Source: Geosiphon pyriformis
Lineage: Eukaryota; Glomeromycota; Glomeromycetes; Archaeosporales; Geosiphonaceae
Reading direction: 5' to 3'
NCBI GenBank assembly: GCA_016748015.1
Contig: JAAOMT010000112.1
Location: forward strand, 640-64,639
DNA: 64,000 bases
Shown: positions 22,540 to 35,699 of the stretch, piece after piece
How the letters are laid out: each line of letters starts with the position of its first letter
How positions within the stretch are numbered: position 1 is the stretch's first letter
Translations under genes and position numbers: made by a program
Notes under the pieces: generated by a model
The model's input: only the letters and a program-made list of their open reading frames with translations
The model's database searches: none
What the model was told of the DNA's origin: nothing

Positions 22540-25500
22540 CTTATTACAGAGACATCACACAAAAAACCAAAATCAGATCTGATTAGACATAAATATAGCC
22601 CAAAACACACATAGATACCTAGCCTGAAACCAAACTCCCAGATCGTCTCAGTAGATCATGATAAAGACAAACCAGATACTGAAGGAATAGAAGAGTCATC
22701 ACATGGCAGGAGATTATGCTTTTCATAATAAAACCTTAACTTAGCCACAGACAACCAAATGGCAGACCTGTGTCTTTCAGCAAAATAACAAATGAAATTA
22801 ACAACCAATACACCTTCACCAGATTCAGCACCCAAATGGCCCAATGTGTCAACCATCCAACTTTTCAGCACAAAACCCTTAGCCAGTGCAGTGAACAAGT
22901 CCATGAAAGAAGCAGCCTCAATCAGCAAATTAGTGACTGCATTCCCATTGGCAGAAGTGTTTAGTAATATATTCTACTCTAAAGCAGCATTAGACAATAA
23001 AGTATCCTGAACATTGACATTACAAATACAAGAAAAAATGTGATCAGAGTTCTCTACTAAACCATACTGAATACAGACAATGTTTGGATAATTCGGGTTA
23101 TACATTTTTTTCTTTTTGGCAACTGGCAAACAATAATAGAATGTCTTTATAAAGTAAGATTGAAGTGTCGCTAACACAGTATTAGTGTAGCTAGATCTGA
23201 TTCTGCTATTAAGATGCCAAACACAAAAAGTCTTGGTTTTATCAAAATAATTACTGAGACTCATACTAATAACGCTACCAACACATTTGGCCTTTCAACC
23301 AACAGATTGAACAGCATTGAATAATATTTTAACAACATAACAAGTGTTTTTGAAGACATGTCTGCTCTCAACATTAAGAAAGCAATAAGGTACCACAAAA
23401 GACAGAAAGAATCCAGAGGCAATAGTTGCATCAGCATAGAAATTGGCCCATTCATTTCCAACAACATCAGAATGGCCTTTGACTTTATTCTAAGTAACTG
23501 ACAAACTTTTTTTGGAAATGACATAGCAAATATGTTTCTTCTTAATCCAGTATTTGTTGTAAAAGTCAGGACCAGTCATACCACCAGCAAATTTGCACAT
23601 GTTTAGTAAAGCTTGGCTGTCTATATACAAAACAACAGACTGAGAAGTGGGCATACACTTCAAAGCAAGTGCAATAGTCTGCAGTTTTACTAGAGTTAAC
23701 GACAACAACCCATTCACTTTAACTCTAATACTAATGTTCACATCTGGAAAATAGGTGGTAGTACCATCACAAGCACCCACCAAACCCAAATTTTTGACAG
23801 AACTATTTGTGTAGATGGTTATAAAGTCAAATCTGGAATTCAGTAGATGCTTACCAATGTAACCAAAGTCACAAAGAAAGTCAGTGGGAACAAAACAAAA
23901 AGACAACAACACACTATTTGCCAAGCCACTTTCAACAATAAATTTGACCAAAGAAACAAACCAGACAAAAACTGGGCCTCTAAGGTCCAGCTTCTTCTAT
24001 CTGCAAAAAGTATTCCATGTAAAACACTTGCCATAGCAGTTTAAAAGCTGGTTTACAAACACAATACTGTATTTTTTAAGAGACTTCACTATGCCCAAAT
24101 AAGACTCAAAACTGAGCATATCTAAAACTGCAATACTATTCCCAGTCTAAAAAACATCAGGCAGATCACTGTTCAATGATAAGTTACACAACTTGAGAGC
24201 ACATGTTACACCAGCCAAAAAGCAGTTTGCAGGATCAACCAGTAACTCAATTGGAAATTTAAGAGGGTGTCAGAGCATTCAGCTTGTGGTCTACAACTCC
24301 ATGGCTCTGTATTTGAATAATTCACCAAGGATTTTGTCAACATTAGCAAATTTAACCAAGCCAGCCAGCAGATTCTCAGACAGTACTTGCTTAAAAGTTC
24401 TTAAGTCATACAGCTCTGGATGATACAAAGCTTTATTTGGAAAGTTCTTGGGCAGATTGGTCTTGAGCTTCAAATCCTTCCTTAATATTTTGTCCCACTT
24501 TTCACATACACTCTTGAAAACACAACTGAATTGCAGTCTATAACCAATTATAGACTGTAATATAGCAGAAACCAAATATAAAAACTGCTTTTTAGTAACA
24601 GCTTTCCTTAAAACCACATTTGAAAAGAACTTGATATCTGAATAAGCTTTGGCCAAACTCGGCTTAGACAAGCCATTCATAGAAAAAAAGATCTATAAGT
24701 ATCAGTAAAACTCACTCTTTTTTACAATGGAGATTTCTGAATCACTAATAGATAATAAAACATCTTTGGCCTCTTGATTAATAGGAATGGCAACCATTTT
24801 GTCTGTGTTAATAGCAATGTCATTGATCAAAAAAAATTCACTCACAATGTCTAAAATGTGTTGTGTAGCCACTAGGCAGTTTTCAACCCAAATAGTATCA
24901 TTCACAAAGGCACCAGTTGCAAAAAAAGAAGTTTTGCCAACCTTAAGGTTAGCCCTACCAGTCTTAGTAAAAAATTTTGAATTCAACCTATATCCACACA
25001 GATGTTCATGCTTTTTGACCTCACAAAACAGAGAATCATAGAAGATTCTTCACAGCAATGGTGAAAAAACTTCCTCTTAATCCAACCCATTATAAACAGT
25101 ATATCCATCAGTAAGTTTAAAGTTTGTTATCATTCAGTTGGTCCGACCATTGTGTATGTTTCCAAAAAATTTTATAAAATGGAGGCACATCTTAATCCTA
25201 ACTAAACTGTTCTACAAATAAAGCTATTTGATTGAGTTATAAGCTTTTCACATATTTTGAAGAACCAGTCATAGCTCCCTGCTTTTTTCAAGTACATTCT
25301 CAATAATAAAGCCAATGGTAAAAATTGGAGTTTAAGTAGACGTACTTTTTAAAACTAAGAAATTATCACTACAAAGGACATTAAATTTACTGTATGCCAG
25401 AGATATCCTGTCAGAAAGAACTTTAGACAATATCTTCCTGGTCATCTCAACCAAAGCTATAGGCCTGGTATTGGTAAGTGTTCTCTTCCAGTCATACAGC

Positions 25501-27213
25501 TTTGGTATCATTGAAATCTAGGCTTGCCTCCATTGTAGGAGAACTGCACCTAACTTTAAACACATATTAAGAATATTCAACAAATTTCTCAGAATCTAAG
25601 CATCTCCATGTTTTCAAAGCTCATTAGAAATACCAAAAATGCCAGCAGCTTTCTCATTAGGCAGTTCTTTGACCACCAAGAGAAACTCATTTGATCTAAT
25701 CACATCTATAACATCTGAGAATGCACTATTACTGACATAGTTCAAGAAAGCATATTGATTAGACCAACAATCAGGCAGAGAGATAGGAGCAACTTATTTC
25801 CTTGTCCATCCTTCCATGATATTATTAATGGCAAATTTAACTTCTTTGGATTTTAAAATTAACTCATCATCCATTATTAGATAATCCAACACTACTTTCT
25901 TAAAAAGCCATTCCAAAACATTTTTGATCATATGTTCTTTATTGGAACTGAAGGTTTCTATGCACTTGTTTATTGCTTTCCTAATCAAAATGTCTCTGGC
26001 TACTCTAGACTCATAGTATTTGGACTTCTGGTATGATTTTTTGACTCCTGATAGGTGTTGAAGAATGTTCTCCCTGCTTTCACCATTATTAAACATTATG
26101 TATGCTTTGGAGGTTCTTTTACTATCAAGAGTGAACCACACTTTAAAGAGACAAACAGCTTCTAATTCCTGATTTAAGCTCAAACACTTAACTAACTTGG
26201 CCACCAACAATTTCAGCTTAAAAAACTTTAAAGACAGCTTATTTTTCGGACAATTAAACTCACTAAACTAGTGTCTAGAAAACACACTATTAGCTAAGCC
26301 TATAACCACTTTCTTGAGAATTCTCCATATAGCATTCAAATTTCTATCATCTTTTGTATTATTAAATATATTTATATTTTTCAAGAACTTGTCTAATGAA
26401 CATTCCCTAAAGTGTAACCACTTATCAGCATCTGCATTCTTGATCTTTGAATTTTCACTTATCTTTATTGGTCTGTTTACACTTACCATTGAGCTGGACA
26501 TTCAAGAGACTGCCCAGTCTAATTGAAACCAAAACAGCATTATGATTAATGTTAAAAAAATCAGAGACAGGAGTAATCTCATGATCAGCCAACATAGACA
26601 ACAAATTTTTGCTCATGAAAATGTAGTTGATAACTTTTACGACACCCTGGGAGTTGCTTCAAGTGGAAGCTCTGACCAGAAAGTGTCCACTAAAGGAGTT
26701 GACCAACTCCAAATCCGAATAGAACTTATAACTAGCACTTTTTCTAGATCCATTTTTATTGAAATCACTGCTGAGAACCACAAACATGAAGAAATTAGCA
26801 GCCTTGGCAATAAAGAAGTTGATTTTGCAAGCTTGGCCAAATCTGGTTTTAGCAAAAGCACCTGCATATAGACCCAAAATCACTACTAACAATTTGCCCT
26901 TAAAAAGAAGCTGAACAAAAATAAGACAATTAAGAATTTTTTTAATCTTAGAAACATAACATACAAGAAAATCATTCATAATAATTGCCATCTCAGCACC
27001 AAGAAATCTTTTGTCCAAACCAGAAGAGAATATTTTTACTTCATCAAACTTGTTTATAATCCAAGACCTAGCTTTGGACTTCAACTTTGTTTCTGTAACA
27101 ATAGACACCATACATCCAGAATCTATATGCCACTGAACAATGTCTTTTTGCTTGGCAAGAACATTGATACCACAAACATTGCATGTTACAATTTTCCAAA
27201 CCAGATCTATCAT
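22540..27213 (-). pseudogene. LINE B ORF2: endonuclease, RT, RNase H
   Basis: ATG at 27213 overlaps the ORF1 stop (ATGA). The endonuclease (27213-26659) has CNVCGINVLAKQ and VLSSDFNKNGS, where sisters have LGGDFNENG. A frameshift near 26600 follows. At 26325 this copy keeps TGG in the AIWRIL motif, whereas A1, A2, C and D have a stop there. The RT is in pieces, with WLFKKVVLDYLIM near 25880 and a palm motif FVNDTIWV near 24902 whose first Asp is Asn. RNase H (23951-23490) shows IYTNSSVKN (Asp to Asn in the first motif), LQTIALALKC and DSQALLNMC. Another one-base shift occurs around 23500. The C-terminal segment ends in a premature stop at 22656, short of where LINE C ends. Confidence 0.8.
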
Positions 27214-28340
27214 TGAAAAAGATGCACAGCAGAAATCAAACCAGCATTGTCAATTTTGGCCAAAAAACCCATAACCATGATTAAAAGATTGTTCAAAGTT
27301 TTTTCTATTTTAGAGACAACTGAAAAATCAAAAACTGCCACTTCTACAATAGTCTTATTACTAGTGACCACATCTGAACTCTTACTTATCACTATATCTG
27401 CTCCTTGATTTTGTGATAAAAGGATTACCAATGGCTAATATCCAGAACTAGGCTGGAAAACCATTGGCCTAGGTGAGTCCAATCTCTTAACCAACTTGTC
27501 AACACATTCCACAAGGCTAACAAATTATGCTCAAAAGTGGCAAACTTATTATTTAATTCTACAGACACCATCAGGGTAGATTTTATCTCTGAAGAGGAAC
27601 TAAAAGCAGTTGTGTTATTGTATACATGAAGAGAAGGGAATGAAAACCCACCAACAATGTTGGCCCATAAAACACCATTAAAAGACATGGGACAGAAGAT
27701 TGGAGCAAAGCATTTAGCATAAATGGAAACCAGTTTGCTTTTATTATCATCCAACAATATCCTACAAGTTGTACCACTAGGAGAAACATTCTCATCCACA
27801 GAACAACTTAGAGATGTATGACCTAAATTCCTACACTTAACACACTTAGCAGAACTTAGATAAAATCAATGCAGATTAGCACCTTTTAAGACAGGTGTAG
27901 TTTCCATAATAGCATCAATTGAAGCAGCAGAGTCAAAACAAACAACAACACACTTGGCCTAAGCATATATAACAGGGTGTTGATTAATAACACATGTTTT
28001 TCCACTCACAGAGCCAATAAAGTCTCAGATATCATGAGCATTGGTACCCACCAGCAGTGTATAAAGCAAAGCCCTATGCTGATCTCTTGCATCTCATGAT
28101 TCTTTGTCTGCATTAGTCTTGGCCACTTTCACAGCATCTTTCCCAATTAAGATAAACCATTTAGCTGTGACCAAATCAGCCTGATCTGATTGGGCAAATT
28201 CAACCACAGTCTTCTGTCATAGTCTTACCAATTGCATCTTGATTAACACAACAGAACTAAATTCAGAAAGTGCAGTTCACACAGCCTTAGCTGAAGTTCC
28301 AACCAGAATTTTTTTTACCACCACAGTCCAATCTGAATGA
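27210..28340 (-). pseudogene. LINE B ORF1, C-terminal two thirds
   Basis: Continues ORF1 after the Gypsy-1 insertion: RRM-like text SDWTVVVKKIL, a damaged second RRM-like fold, then a knuckle region near 27830-27800 (CRNLGHTSLSC-like, with a stop before it). After this come the Ser/Phe-rich linker (27799-27425) and the C-terminal helix ending HLFQ with TGA at 27210. Several stops interrupt it upstream of 27799. The ORF1/ORF2 overlap is ATGA. Confidence 0.7.
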
Positions 28341-29210
28341 TGTTATAGGTAACTAGTCTGGTGTTGAATTAAATAACAAACCCATAACTTGGTGCTCAAA
28401 TCTAGTTGCAGTTGATAGTAATCTGAAGATTTGTGTCTGAAAGGTTTGTATCTGAAGGGTTTAGTTGAGTTCTTTGTATAATGAACAGAGATTCAATGGT
28501 AATAGTTTTATCCATAGCTTCCTGAAACCGCAGTTTCATTAATTTCTTTTTCAGCTTGATGGCCAGTATTCCTCCTGGTAAGCTATCTTCAATCAAGTGT
28601 TCTACCCTTATTTCTGGGTCTTTTACCAGTCACATTTATCTTAACATCAGTACCCCATGCGTTAATCCTCAATAGAGTTAGTAAACAACAATAAAATCAA
28701 AGCAAAAAATAAAGAAAAGAAAAGAAAATAAAGAAAGAAAAGAAATAAGCCAAGGCAATTTGCAAGTTAGTATTCCGTCAATAGCCATGATCAAGAGCTA
28801 TTGTTTCAGTGTGGTTAAGTATCGATTACTATCAACATGAAGTGTTGATAGTGGCAGCAGGTTTGAGATAACAAACAGTTATTTATTTGTGGTTTGGAAA
28901 GTTGTCCAGATGAAATCTAAACTGAGAGGTTTGTCTTTTTAGTTTTTAATCTTACTGCTATATATACATAATTGAGATTTCTCAATTCCTCAATTCTTTA
29001 CAACAGGAATCCTGGGATTCCTGGAATCCTGCAATTCTTTTGAAAGGAATCCTGGAATTCTGGAATCCTGCAATTTCTTATAAGAATCCTGTAATTCCTA
29101 GAATCCTGCAATTCCTGAGAGGAATCCTGGAATTCCACATTTTACTATATCTACTTCTAATTGGTTAATAACTATGCTAATATATATTCCCTATATTTCT
29201 ATGAGTAATA
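28341..29210 (-). repeat. 3' LTR of Gypsy-1
   Basis: 870 bp. The plus-strand ends are TGTTATAGG and GAGTAATA, where the other LTR has TGTTACAGG and AAGTAACA; both end differences are C to T. It holds the hairpin at 28829-28851 and the TTCTGGAA array at about 29000-29135. Confidence 0.9.
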
Positions 29211-29225
29211 TTATTCCCTCTTTTT
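29211..29225 (-). other. Polypurine tract of Gypsy-1
   Basis: The minus strand reads AAAAAGAGGGAATAA directly before the 3' LTR, the expected plus-strand primer position. Confidence 0.7.
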
Positions 29226-29999
29226 AATATTGAGCTCTGTTGAAATCTAACTCTGTTAATTCCCCTTTTTGAAGTATTTCCTGAATTTTATTTTCGAGAA
29301 TTACTTGTGTTATTTGAGTCTGTAATTCTTTAAATTGAGCATTGGTGATCTTTCCTAATTGATTACTGGTAACCATATCCATTGTTTTGTTGAGTAAGAT
29401 TTCTGGTCAATTTTGAAATGCTGTGTGTATTTGGTACATGACTCGGGCCTGTGTAGATAAGTTGTTCTTTCCCAAAAAATGTTCTAATTGTTGTAGTATT
29501 CTTGTGTTGAATAATCGCTTTGTTTTATCCATATATAGATTCTGGATATTCAAGTATTGTTCCAAGTAAAAATAACAATAGTTTCTTGGAAATTGTTGTA
29601 TCCACCAATTCCAAGTTTCTTTAGTCAACTCTTGGTATAGTGATTTTTTTGTCGACTCTTTAATTGCTAATTTTACTTTTTTAATGATTTTGTCAACAGT
29701 ATTTTCTGTTTTCTTCTGTGTTTTATGTGGTGATGTTTTTTTAGTGTCTTGATATTGGATGATTTGTTAATTAATTGTAATTTCCATCTCTTGGTGTTGA
29801 ATCAATTGAAAGAGTTGTTGTGCTAGTAAGTAAATGTTGTCTGTAATTTCCATTTTTCTGATATTTCTTGTCACATCTATCATGTCTTTATATATTCTTT
29901 GATAGATTAATTTAATGTGTTGTTGTCAATGATAATGATTGGTTCCAGATCTCATGGAATTTTCTCTGGTTGGACTAGTATCTTCTGTACTCCTAATTG

Positions 30000-31110
30000 T
30001 GGAATATTACTGGTGGATAGTGGTGTGATGTTGTGATATGATTTCAGTCAATCTCCATGTGCTGCTTTGGTTAAGATTTTGTTATCCAGTCTTAATTTGT
30101 AAGCTCCATTCCTTAGAATTTCTTCTATGTGAAATGGTCCATCCTATTTGGGATCAAATTTTCCACTCCATTGTTTTTCCGCTTTAGTACAATGTAAGAG
30201 TACTTTGTCTCCAATCTTGAATTTAACTGGTTTGTCTGGTAGTTGATTATTATGTCTTTCTTTTTGTTTTTCTTGTGACTTTTGTATATTATCAACTGCT
30301 TTTTTTCGTTTGTTTTCCAATGTTTCTATTAAGTCATATGTTCTTCTTAACAATGTTTCTTGGAAATTCTCTTCTGTTATTGGTTCAGTTAGATATGTAT
30401 TAACCTTTATCTCAACTGGTAATGTTGCTGTTCTACCATATATCAATTCAAATGGTGTTGCTTGTGTGGTGTTTTGTTTCATTGTCCGATAAGCAAATAA
30501 TACTGATAGTATGAACAAATTCTATTCATTTTGGTTTTCTTGGCTGAGTTTTGCTATTGCTTCACACAATGTTCTATTAAATCTTTCAACTAATCCATTG
30601 GTATGTGGATAGTATAGTGATAATAGTGGTCTCTTAATTCTGAATCTTTGGCTTAGTTCTGCTAATGTTTTATTCACAAAATGGGTTCTTTGGTCTGATA
30701 ATAGTTCTTTTGGACATCCATGTTGACAAATCAGATCTTGATAGATGAATTTGGCAATAGATTCTGCATCCACTTTTTGAATTGCTTTGGCTTTTGGCCA
30801 TTTAGTAAGATAGTCCATGACTATTGCAATATATCTGTTGCCTCTGTTGGTAATTGTCAATGGTCCAACTAAATTAATTCCAATACAGTCAAATGGTTGT
30901 CCCACTTTGATTGGTCTCAATGGTTTGCTGGGTCTTGTTCCTCCTTTTCTTTGACAAGCATCACAATTTTGCATATATTGAATGATGTCTGGATATATTG
31001 ATGGCCAATAGTATCTCTTTCTGGTTCTTTCCATAGTTGCTTCTTTATGAAAATGTTCTGTAGTTGGATCTGAGTGCATATTGAACAGTATTGTCTCCTT
31101 TTCTGGTTCT
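30000..31110 (-). pseudogene. Gypsy-1 integrase
   Basis: The HHCC zinc domain reads HFHKEATMERTRKRYYW...CDACQRKG (from ~31060). The catalytic core shows FDCIGINLVGPL, ELLSDQRTHFVNK and PHTNGLVERFNRTL. In the first motif the usual catalytic Asp (GID) is Asn (AAT on the minus strand, 30873-30875), and SDQGTHF reads SDQRTHF; both are G-to-A. A TAG at 30519-30521 falls where a Trp-Asp pair is usual. The C-terminal domain (VKFKIGDKVLLHC) continues to a TAG near 30150 and then degenerates. No chromodomain is visible. It cannot catalyse strand transfer. Confidence 0.85.
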
Positions 31111-31129
31111 GTAATTACTCTGGTTGGTT

Positions 31130-32712
31130 GATCTGAATCTTTTCTATTTTTTTGATAAAGTATATTTTGGTGAGTGATAAAATATTTAGATTGTTGTTTG
31201 ATCCTCTTTTGTTCTAGTTGAGATAATTTCTCCTTGAATTGTTGAGTATTTATATAATGTTGAAGTTGTTGATATTTTTATGTGTTCATTTTTTGTTATA
31301 TTTTCATGAGTATTGTTTTGGCTTTGTTATATTTTTGGATTGAAATGTTCTTAGATTTGTCTTATTTGCAATAAACCATCAGCATTTCCGTTGTTTTTTC
31401 CCTTTTTATAATGTATAGTATAAGTATATGTCAAAAGAGCCATTTTTTATTTTAACTGTCTTCTGTCTTCAAATTCTTGTTTTTGGAGTGATGTCAATCT
31501 TTTGTGATCTGTGTACACCTCAAACTTTTGGCTCAAGTATTCTTTCCATTTCATAACTGCCCAATAGATTGCTAGATGTTCTAATTCTGGTGTTTCATAG
31601 TTCTTTTCAGCTGGAGTCAAATCTCAGCTGGCATATGTGACTGAATGTTCTCTTCTATCCAATCCTCTCTGAGATAGTACTGCTTCCAATGCTTGACCTG
31701 ATGCATCAGTAGTGATAATGAATGGTTTACTATAATCTGGATAGATCAATACTAGAGCTTAAATAAGCTTTCTTCTTAAGATGTCAAATGCTTCTTACTG
31801 GGTTTCAGTCCATTCATACTTTGCATTTTTGGTTTGAAAATTATTAAGTGGTTGTGCTATCTTTGAAAAGTTTTTTATGAAGCGTCTATAATAGCTTGTG
31901 AATCCCAAGAATGATTTCAGCTTGGTTACATTGATTGATATTGAAAAGTTCTTTACTATTTCTATTTTCTCTGGATCTGTTTTTATGCCATCTTTGCTAA
32001 CTATGTGTCCCAAGAATTTTAGTTCTGTTTTGCCAAAAAAACACTTTGTTGTATTTAATTTTAATTCTGTTCGTCATAGTCTTTCAAACACTTGTTGGAA
32101 ATGACATAGATGATCATTGAATGTTTTTGAGAACACATTGGTGTCATCCAAGTATACAACTACTAATTTCCACAATAAGCCAATATACACAATTTTCATT
32201 AGCCGTTGAAATGTAGCTGAAGCATTGGTTAAGCCGAATAGCATAACTTCAAACTCAAAGTTTCCCTCTCTTGTAGTGAATGCCATTTTTTCTTTGTCGG
32301 CTGGATCCATGGCTACTTGTCAGTACCCACTATCCAAGTCTAACATTAAGAACCATTTGTTTTCATCAAAAGTGTCAAATAGTTCTTGTATCTATGGAGT
32401 TGGATAGCTGTCTTTATGAGTTACACCATTGAGTTTTCTGTAGTCTACACAAAATCAGATTTTTCTATTCTTCTTATGGATGAGTACTACTGGTAACAAC
32501 CATGGGCTTATTGATGGCTGAATTAACTCGTTGTCAAGCATTCAGTTGATTTCTTGACAGATGATTTTATGGCTGGCTAGTGGTACCCTATATGCTTGCT
32601 GTTTGATTGGCATTGTATCTCCAGTCTTGATCTGATGCTGAATAATATCAGTTCTGCCAAATTCATTTTCACTGGCAAAGATGTTATTGAAATTATTGAG
32701 TATCATTTTTAG
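31130..32712 (-). pseudogene. Gypsy-1 reverse transcriptase and RNase H
   Basis: The RT starts after the dUTPase-like unit and includes MPIKQQAYRVP, FCVDYRKLNGVTHKDSYP, MLDLDSGY, FEVMLFGLTNASATFQRLM and the palm motif VVVYLDDTNVFS. It continues to FLGHIVSKDGIKTDPEKIE and LKSFLGFTSYYRRFIKNFS, all in textbook gypsy order. RNase H follows: TDASGQALEAVLSQ, ETPELEHLAIYWAV and VYTDHKRLTSL. Stops occur between pieces, for example just upstream of MLDNELIQP and after the 32013-31795 piece. The YLDD motif itself is intact. Confidence 0.85.
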
Positions 32713-33834
32713 TCACATTTGTTGAAGTGGGTCTAGATTTTCCATGTTTATCTGTTTCAATTGTTCTGGCTGTAACAGATAATATTTGTTTTGTCCATAG
32801 ATGGTTTGTGATGTAATGTCCACATATCTACAAAGCTGTGGAAAATCTGGAATACTGCTTGGTGCTTGATCTTTAATTTCTGTGGTTAAATATCTGAGAG
32901 TGGTTCTTTCTGGTATCTCTACAACATTTCCAGTGTTGTTGTAGATGGGAATTTTGATATGGTTATGGCTCTTGGCTGGTATGTGTAGATTGATAAGTCC
33001 AATTTCTCCTGATTCACAAAGAGTTGCTTCTGCTTCAAAAATTTGTTCTTGCTCCTTCTTTCTCCTTTCTATTGCTAACATGTATTGGCTATATGGTAGA
33101 ATGGAAATTGTTTGACTGGTTGAGATAATTTCTCTTTGGCCAATAATTTTTTCCTCTACCATATTGACTGGTACATCTATTCTACCCATTGATCCAAATC
33201 TTTGTATCCCTCTTGCTGTTATCCCTAATTCTTTCCTATTTCCCACTAAAACTAACTGAGCTATTTTTACCAGAGACAGGAATATTGCCTGTGCTATTCT
33301 TTCATTTGGCTCTATAACATAGGCCTTTTCTGAGTCATTTTGTAGCATAGCAATTATATTTTCTACATATCTTGCATTAATTATTCCTCCTCTGATGTTT
33401 ATTCTCTTTTTCACTAAACTACTTCTAGATGCTAATTGAATTATTGTTGTTGCTGAAATTTCCAGTGTTATTTTCAGATCGATGCAAGTATGCGAATTGG
33501 GTTTCAATTTGATGGCATTTTTTCTTGGATATCTTAGATCAAATCCTGCATCAGTATCATGCACATGTTCTGGCATGATATCTTCATTATTATCACTGAA
33601 CCATTTCAGTTCTTGCTCCTTGGTGAGATTAGGGAGTGTGATATATTGTTTGTAGTTTAAATCAGAGTTTAAATCTGAGTTGGAATTATTGTCATTATTA
33701 TAGCCATTTTGAATGGAGCTGGAATTGTTATTTTTGTTATCATTATTGTCAGAGTTTAAATCGGGATTGGAACTCGATTCCAATTCTGATGTGTAGCTGT
33801 TGATTGGTTCTTCTTCAGGGATCGTGTAGATCAT
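32713..33834 (-). pseudogene. Gypsy-1 dUTPase-like domain with C-terminal extension
   Basis: The 373 open codons include the five dUTPase motifs in order: I DTDAGFDLRYP (~33555-33525), II ASRSSLVKK, III GGIINARYVENI (~33390-33360), IV NERIAQAIF and V RGIQRFGSMG (~33210-33184). Motif III has Asn where the enzyme family has its catalytic Asp, and Arg/Glu replace Gly in III; motif V has Arg for Gly. All fit G-to-A change. dUTPases cleave dUTP to dUMP and keep uracil out of new DNA. Here the domain precedes RT, with an acidic Asn/Asp-rich lead. A beta-rich extension (IPAKSHNHIKIPIYNN, PERTTLRYL) follows and ends MENLDPLQQM. It is broken by substitution even though the frame is open. Confidence 0.85.
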
Positions 33835-34869
33835 GCGTGGTAGTGGATTGTAGATAAGATCACAATCATCACAGAATTAAAAGTTACATGGAATCAAACA
33901 GTGGTCACATAATTGGGTGTTGATTTTTTTTAAGCATTGCTCTTGCTCTTCTCTCATGGGTGCTAGATTCTGATAGTGTTCATGAAATTCTTCTAGGCTG
34001 TTTTCTAAGTCAATAAAGATGTTTGGGTTAAGAACCAAAACAATGTCTGTTGGTTCTAAAGGGTTATTCTTGATCTTCAGAATTTTATTGGACAAAGTGC
34101 CTTTTACTTTAACATTGGCCATTCACCAGATCTTATCCTCGTCGTGTGGATAGCTGTCTAGGCGGAATATAGCTTGGTGCCATGCTGCTATAATGGACAT
34201 ATCACAACTTACCCAGTTGCTAATGAGGATTGTGTATTGGCACAAAGTGTCACACGTTCCTCCTCAACCAGGAATGTTGTTCCACATTTCTTCATCGAGT
34301 AATTGTTTGCCACAAACAAAACATGGTTTGTTGTCCCACTTGCTTTGTTTTTTTGGGTAGCCATATTGTTCCCTATGGCAGAGTTTGCAATAGTAATGGG
34401 TTTGTGTCCAGTAGTCTTTGTTTAGTACTACCTAAGCTTCCATTGAGGACAGTTTCTTTCCACAGTTCTTGCATTTGAGAGGTATATATGGCAGCTCTTT
34501 TATTGGTTCATGTGAGTATTCCCTTTTCCAGTCACTAGTTATTTCTTCTGCAGTGGTGGTTTCTTTAGGTATGTTTTCTTCCCTTCCTTTTCCTTTTTCC
34601 TTGCTCTTTTCTTCCCAATCTAGAATTGGTAGCATCTCGCTTTAGTTGTTGTTGGTCCAAGCATTAATGGTGGCTTCTCAGGTAGATTCTTCTCTTTGTT
34701 TCTTCTTTCTATTGTTATTGTTGTCCCAGGTGAGTATTGGTGGCAGTTTGTTGTGGTTGATGTCGGCCCACAAGACTTGGTATGCTTCCCAGATGGGTTT
34801 CACTTTTTCTTCCTCGAATTCGATAAGTGGTGTTGATGGCATAGCAATGGGCTTGAAATGGCCACACAT
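33835..34869 (-). pseudogene. Gypsy-1 CxxC (zinc-ribbon-like) region between protease and dUTPase
   Basis: Same frame as protease and dUTPase, interrupted by a few stops (after SSMEA, after NNIPG, after KIW and after PCNF). It carries paired CxxC motifs: CKNCGKKL with YYCKLCHRE, then CFVCGKQLLDEEMW with GGTCDTLC, and CDHCLIPC with FCDDC. These suggest three small zinc-binding units. Between the second and third lies a non-Cys segment with LSNKILKIKNNP and EEFHEHYQNLAP. This is not a standard gypsy pol domain. The function is unknown; nucleic-acid binding is only a guess. Confidence 0.65.
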
Positions 34870-34878
34870 GGTAGGTAC

Positions 34879-35470
34879 TCATGTGTGTTGACCATTCTGG
34901 CTAAGCTGGAGCTCTTGGGTGTTCCAATCTAAGGTTGTGTTGATTTTGAACAGCCAGTTGTTCCCAACAAGTGCTTGGTATTGAGTGGCTTCCATGATGA
35001 GTACTTTGATTGGTACTATGAGGCTGTTGACTTCTATGGGAAAATCATCAATTTCTCCAATAGGTGTTTTGGTCACTCCATCAGCTGTAATAATCCTGGC
35101 ACTGGCAGCATGATCAACTCGGCAACCTAATTGATCTATAAGTTGTCTTGTGATGATGCTGCCAGCTGATCCACTATCTAGGATCAGTTTGATGAAGTGA
35201 CCATTAACTTTCACATTAGTGTACATCATGGTGATGGGTTTTTTCTCAAGTGCTACTTCATTGAACAAAGATGGGTTGATGGTTTCTTCCAATTCAAAAG
35301 GAAAGATGGCTGCGAGAGATTTGTTTTTAGTAATCATTGCTGGTGGAATATTGTTGATAAGTGTTGTTTGGGGTGGGTTGAATTCCAAGTTGTTGATAGT
35401 GGCATCTTCTGGAATAACCAGGAGACTTAAATAGTTCTGGGAATTCAGATTTTGGGTGGAACCAGTACCC
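34879..35470 (-). pseudogene. Gypsy-1 aspartic protease
   Basis: The active-site loop is KLILDSGSAGSIITRQLID (Asp-Ser-Gly form). It is followed by GVTKTPIGEIDDFPIEV, IKVLIMEATQYQALVGNNW and a final QLSQNGQHT before a TGA at 34879-34881. The motif order is that of retroviral-type proteases that cut gag-pol. Upstream in the same frame are ATINNLEFNPPQ and other linker text. The stop at its end is likely a decayed Arg codon, since the frame continues into MCGHFKPIAMPS. Confidence 0.8.
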
Positions 35471-35699
35471 GAATTCTGCTATCAAAAGCCTGATGATTGG
35501 TAAGAAGAGCTGAAGATTGGTTGATAAACAACCATCGCTGATCTCCAGTTTTGAGTGATTCTAGGTCTTAAGTTTCCTGATGTTATTTGAGTGGAGTTTT
35601 GGAGTGGTGTTTGAATTGGTTGTTGGGGCTGATAAATTATTTGGGGCTGTGGCTGATAAATTACTGGTGGTTGCAGTTGATAAATTGGAGGTTAATATA

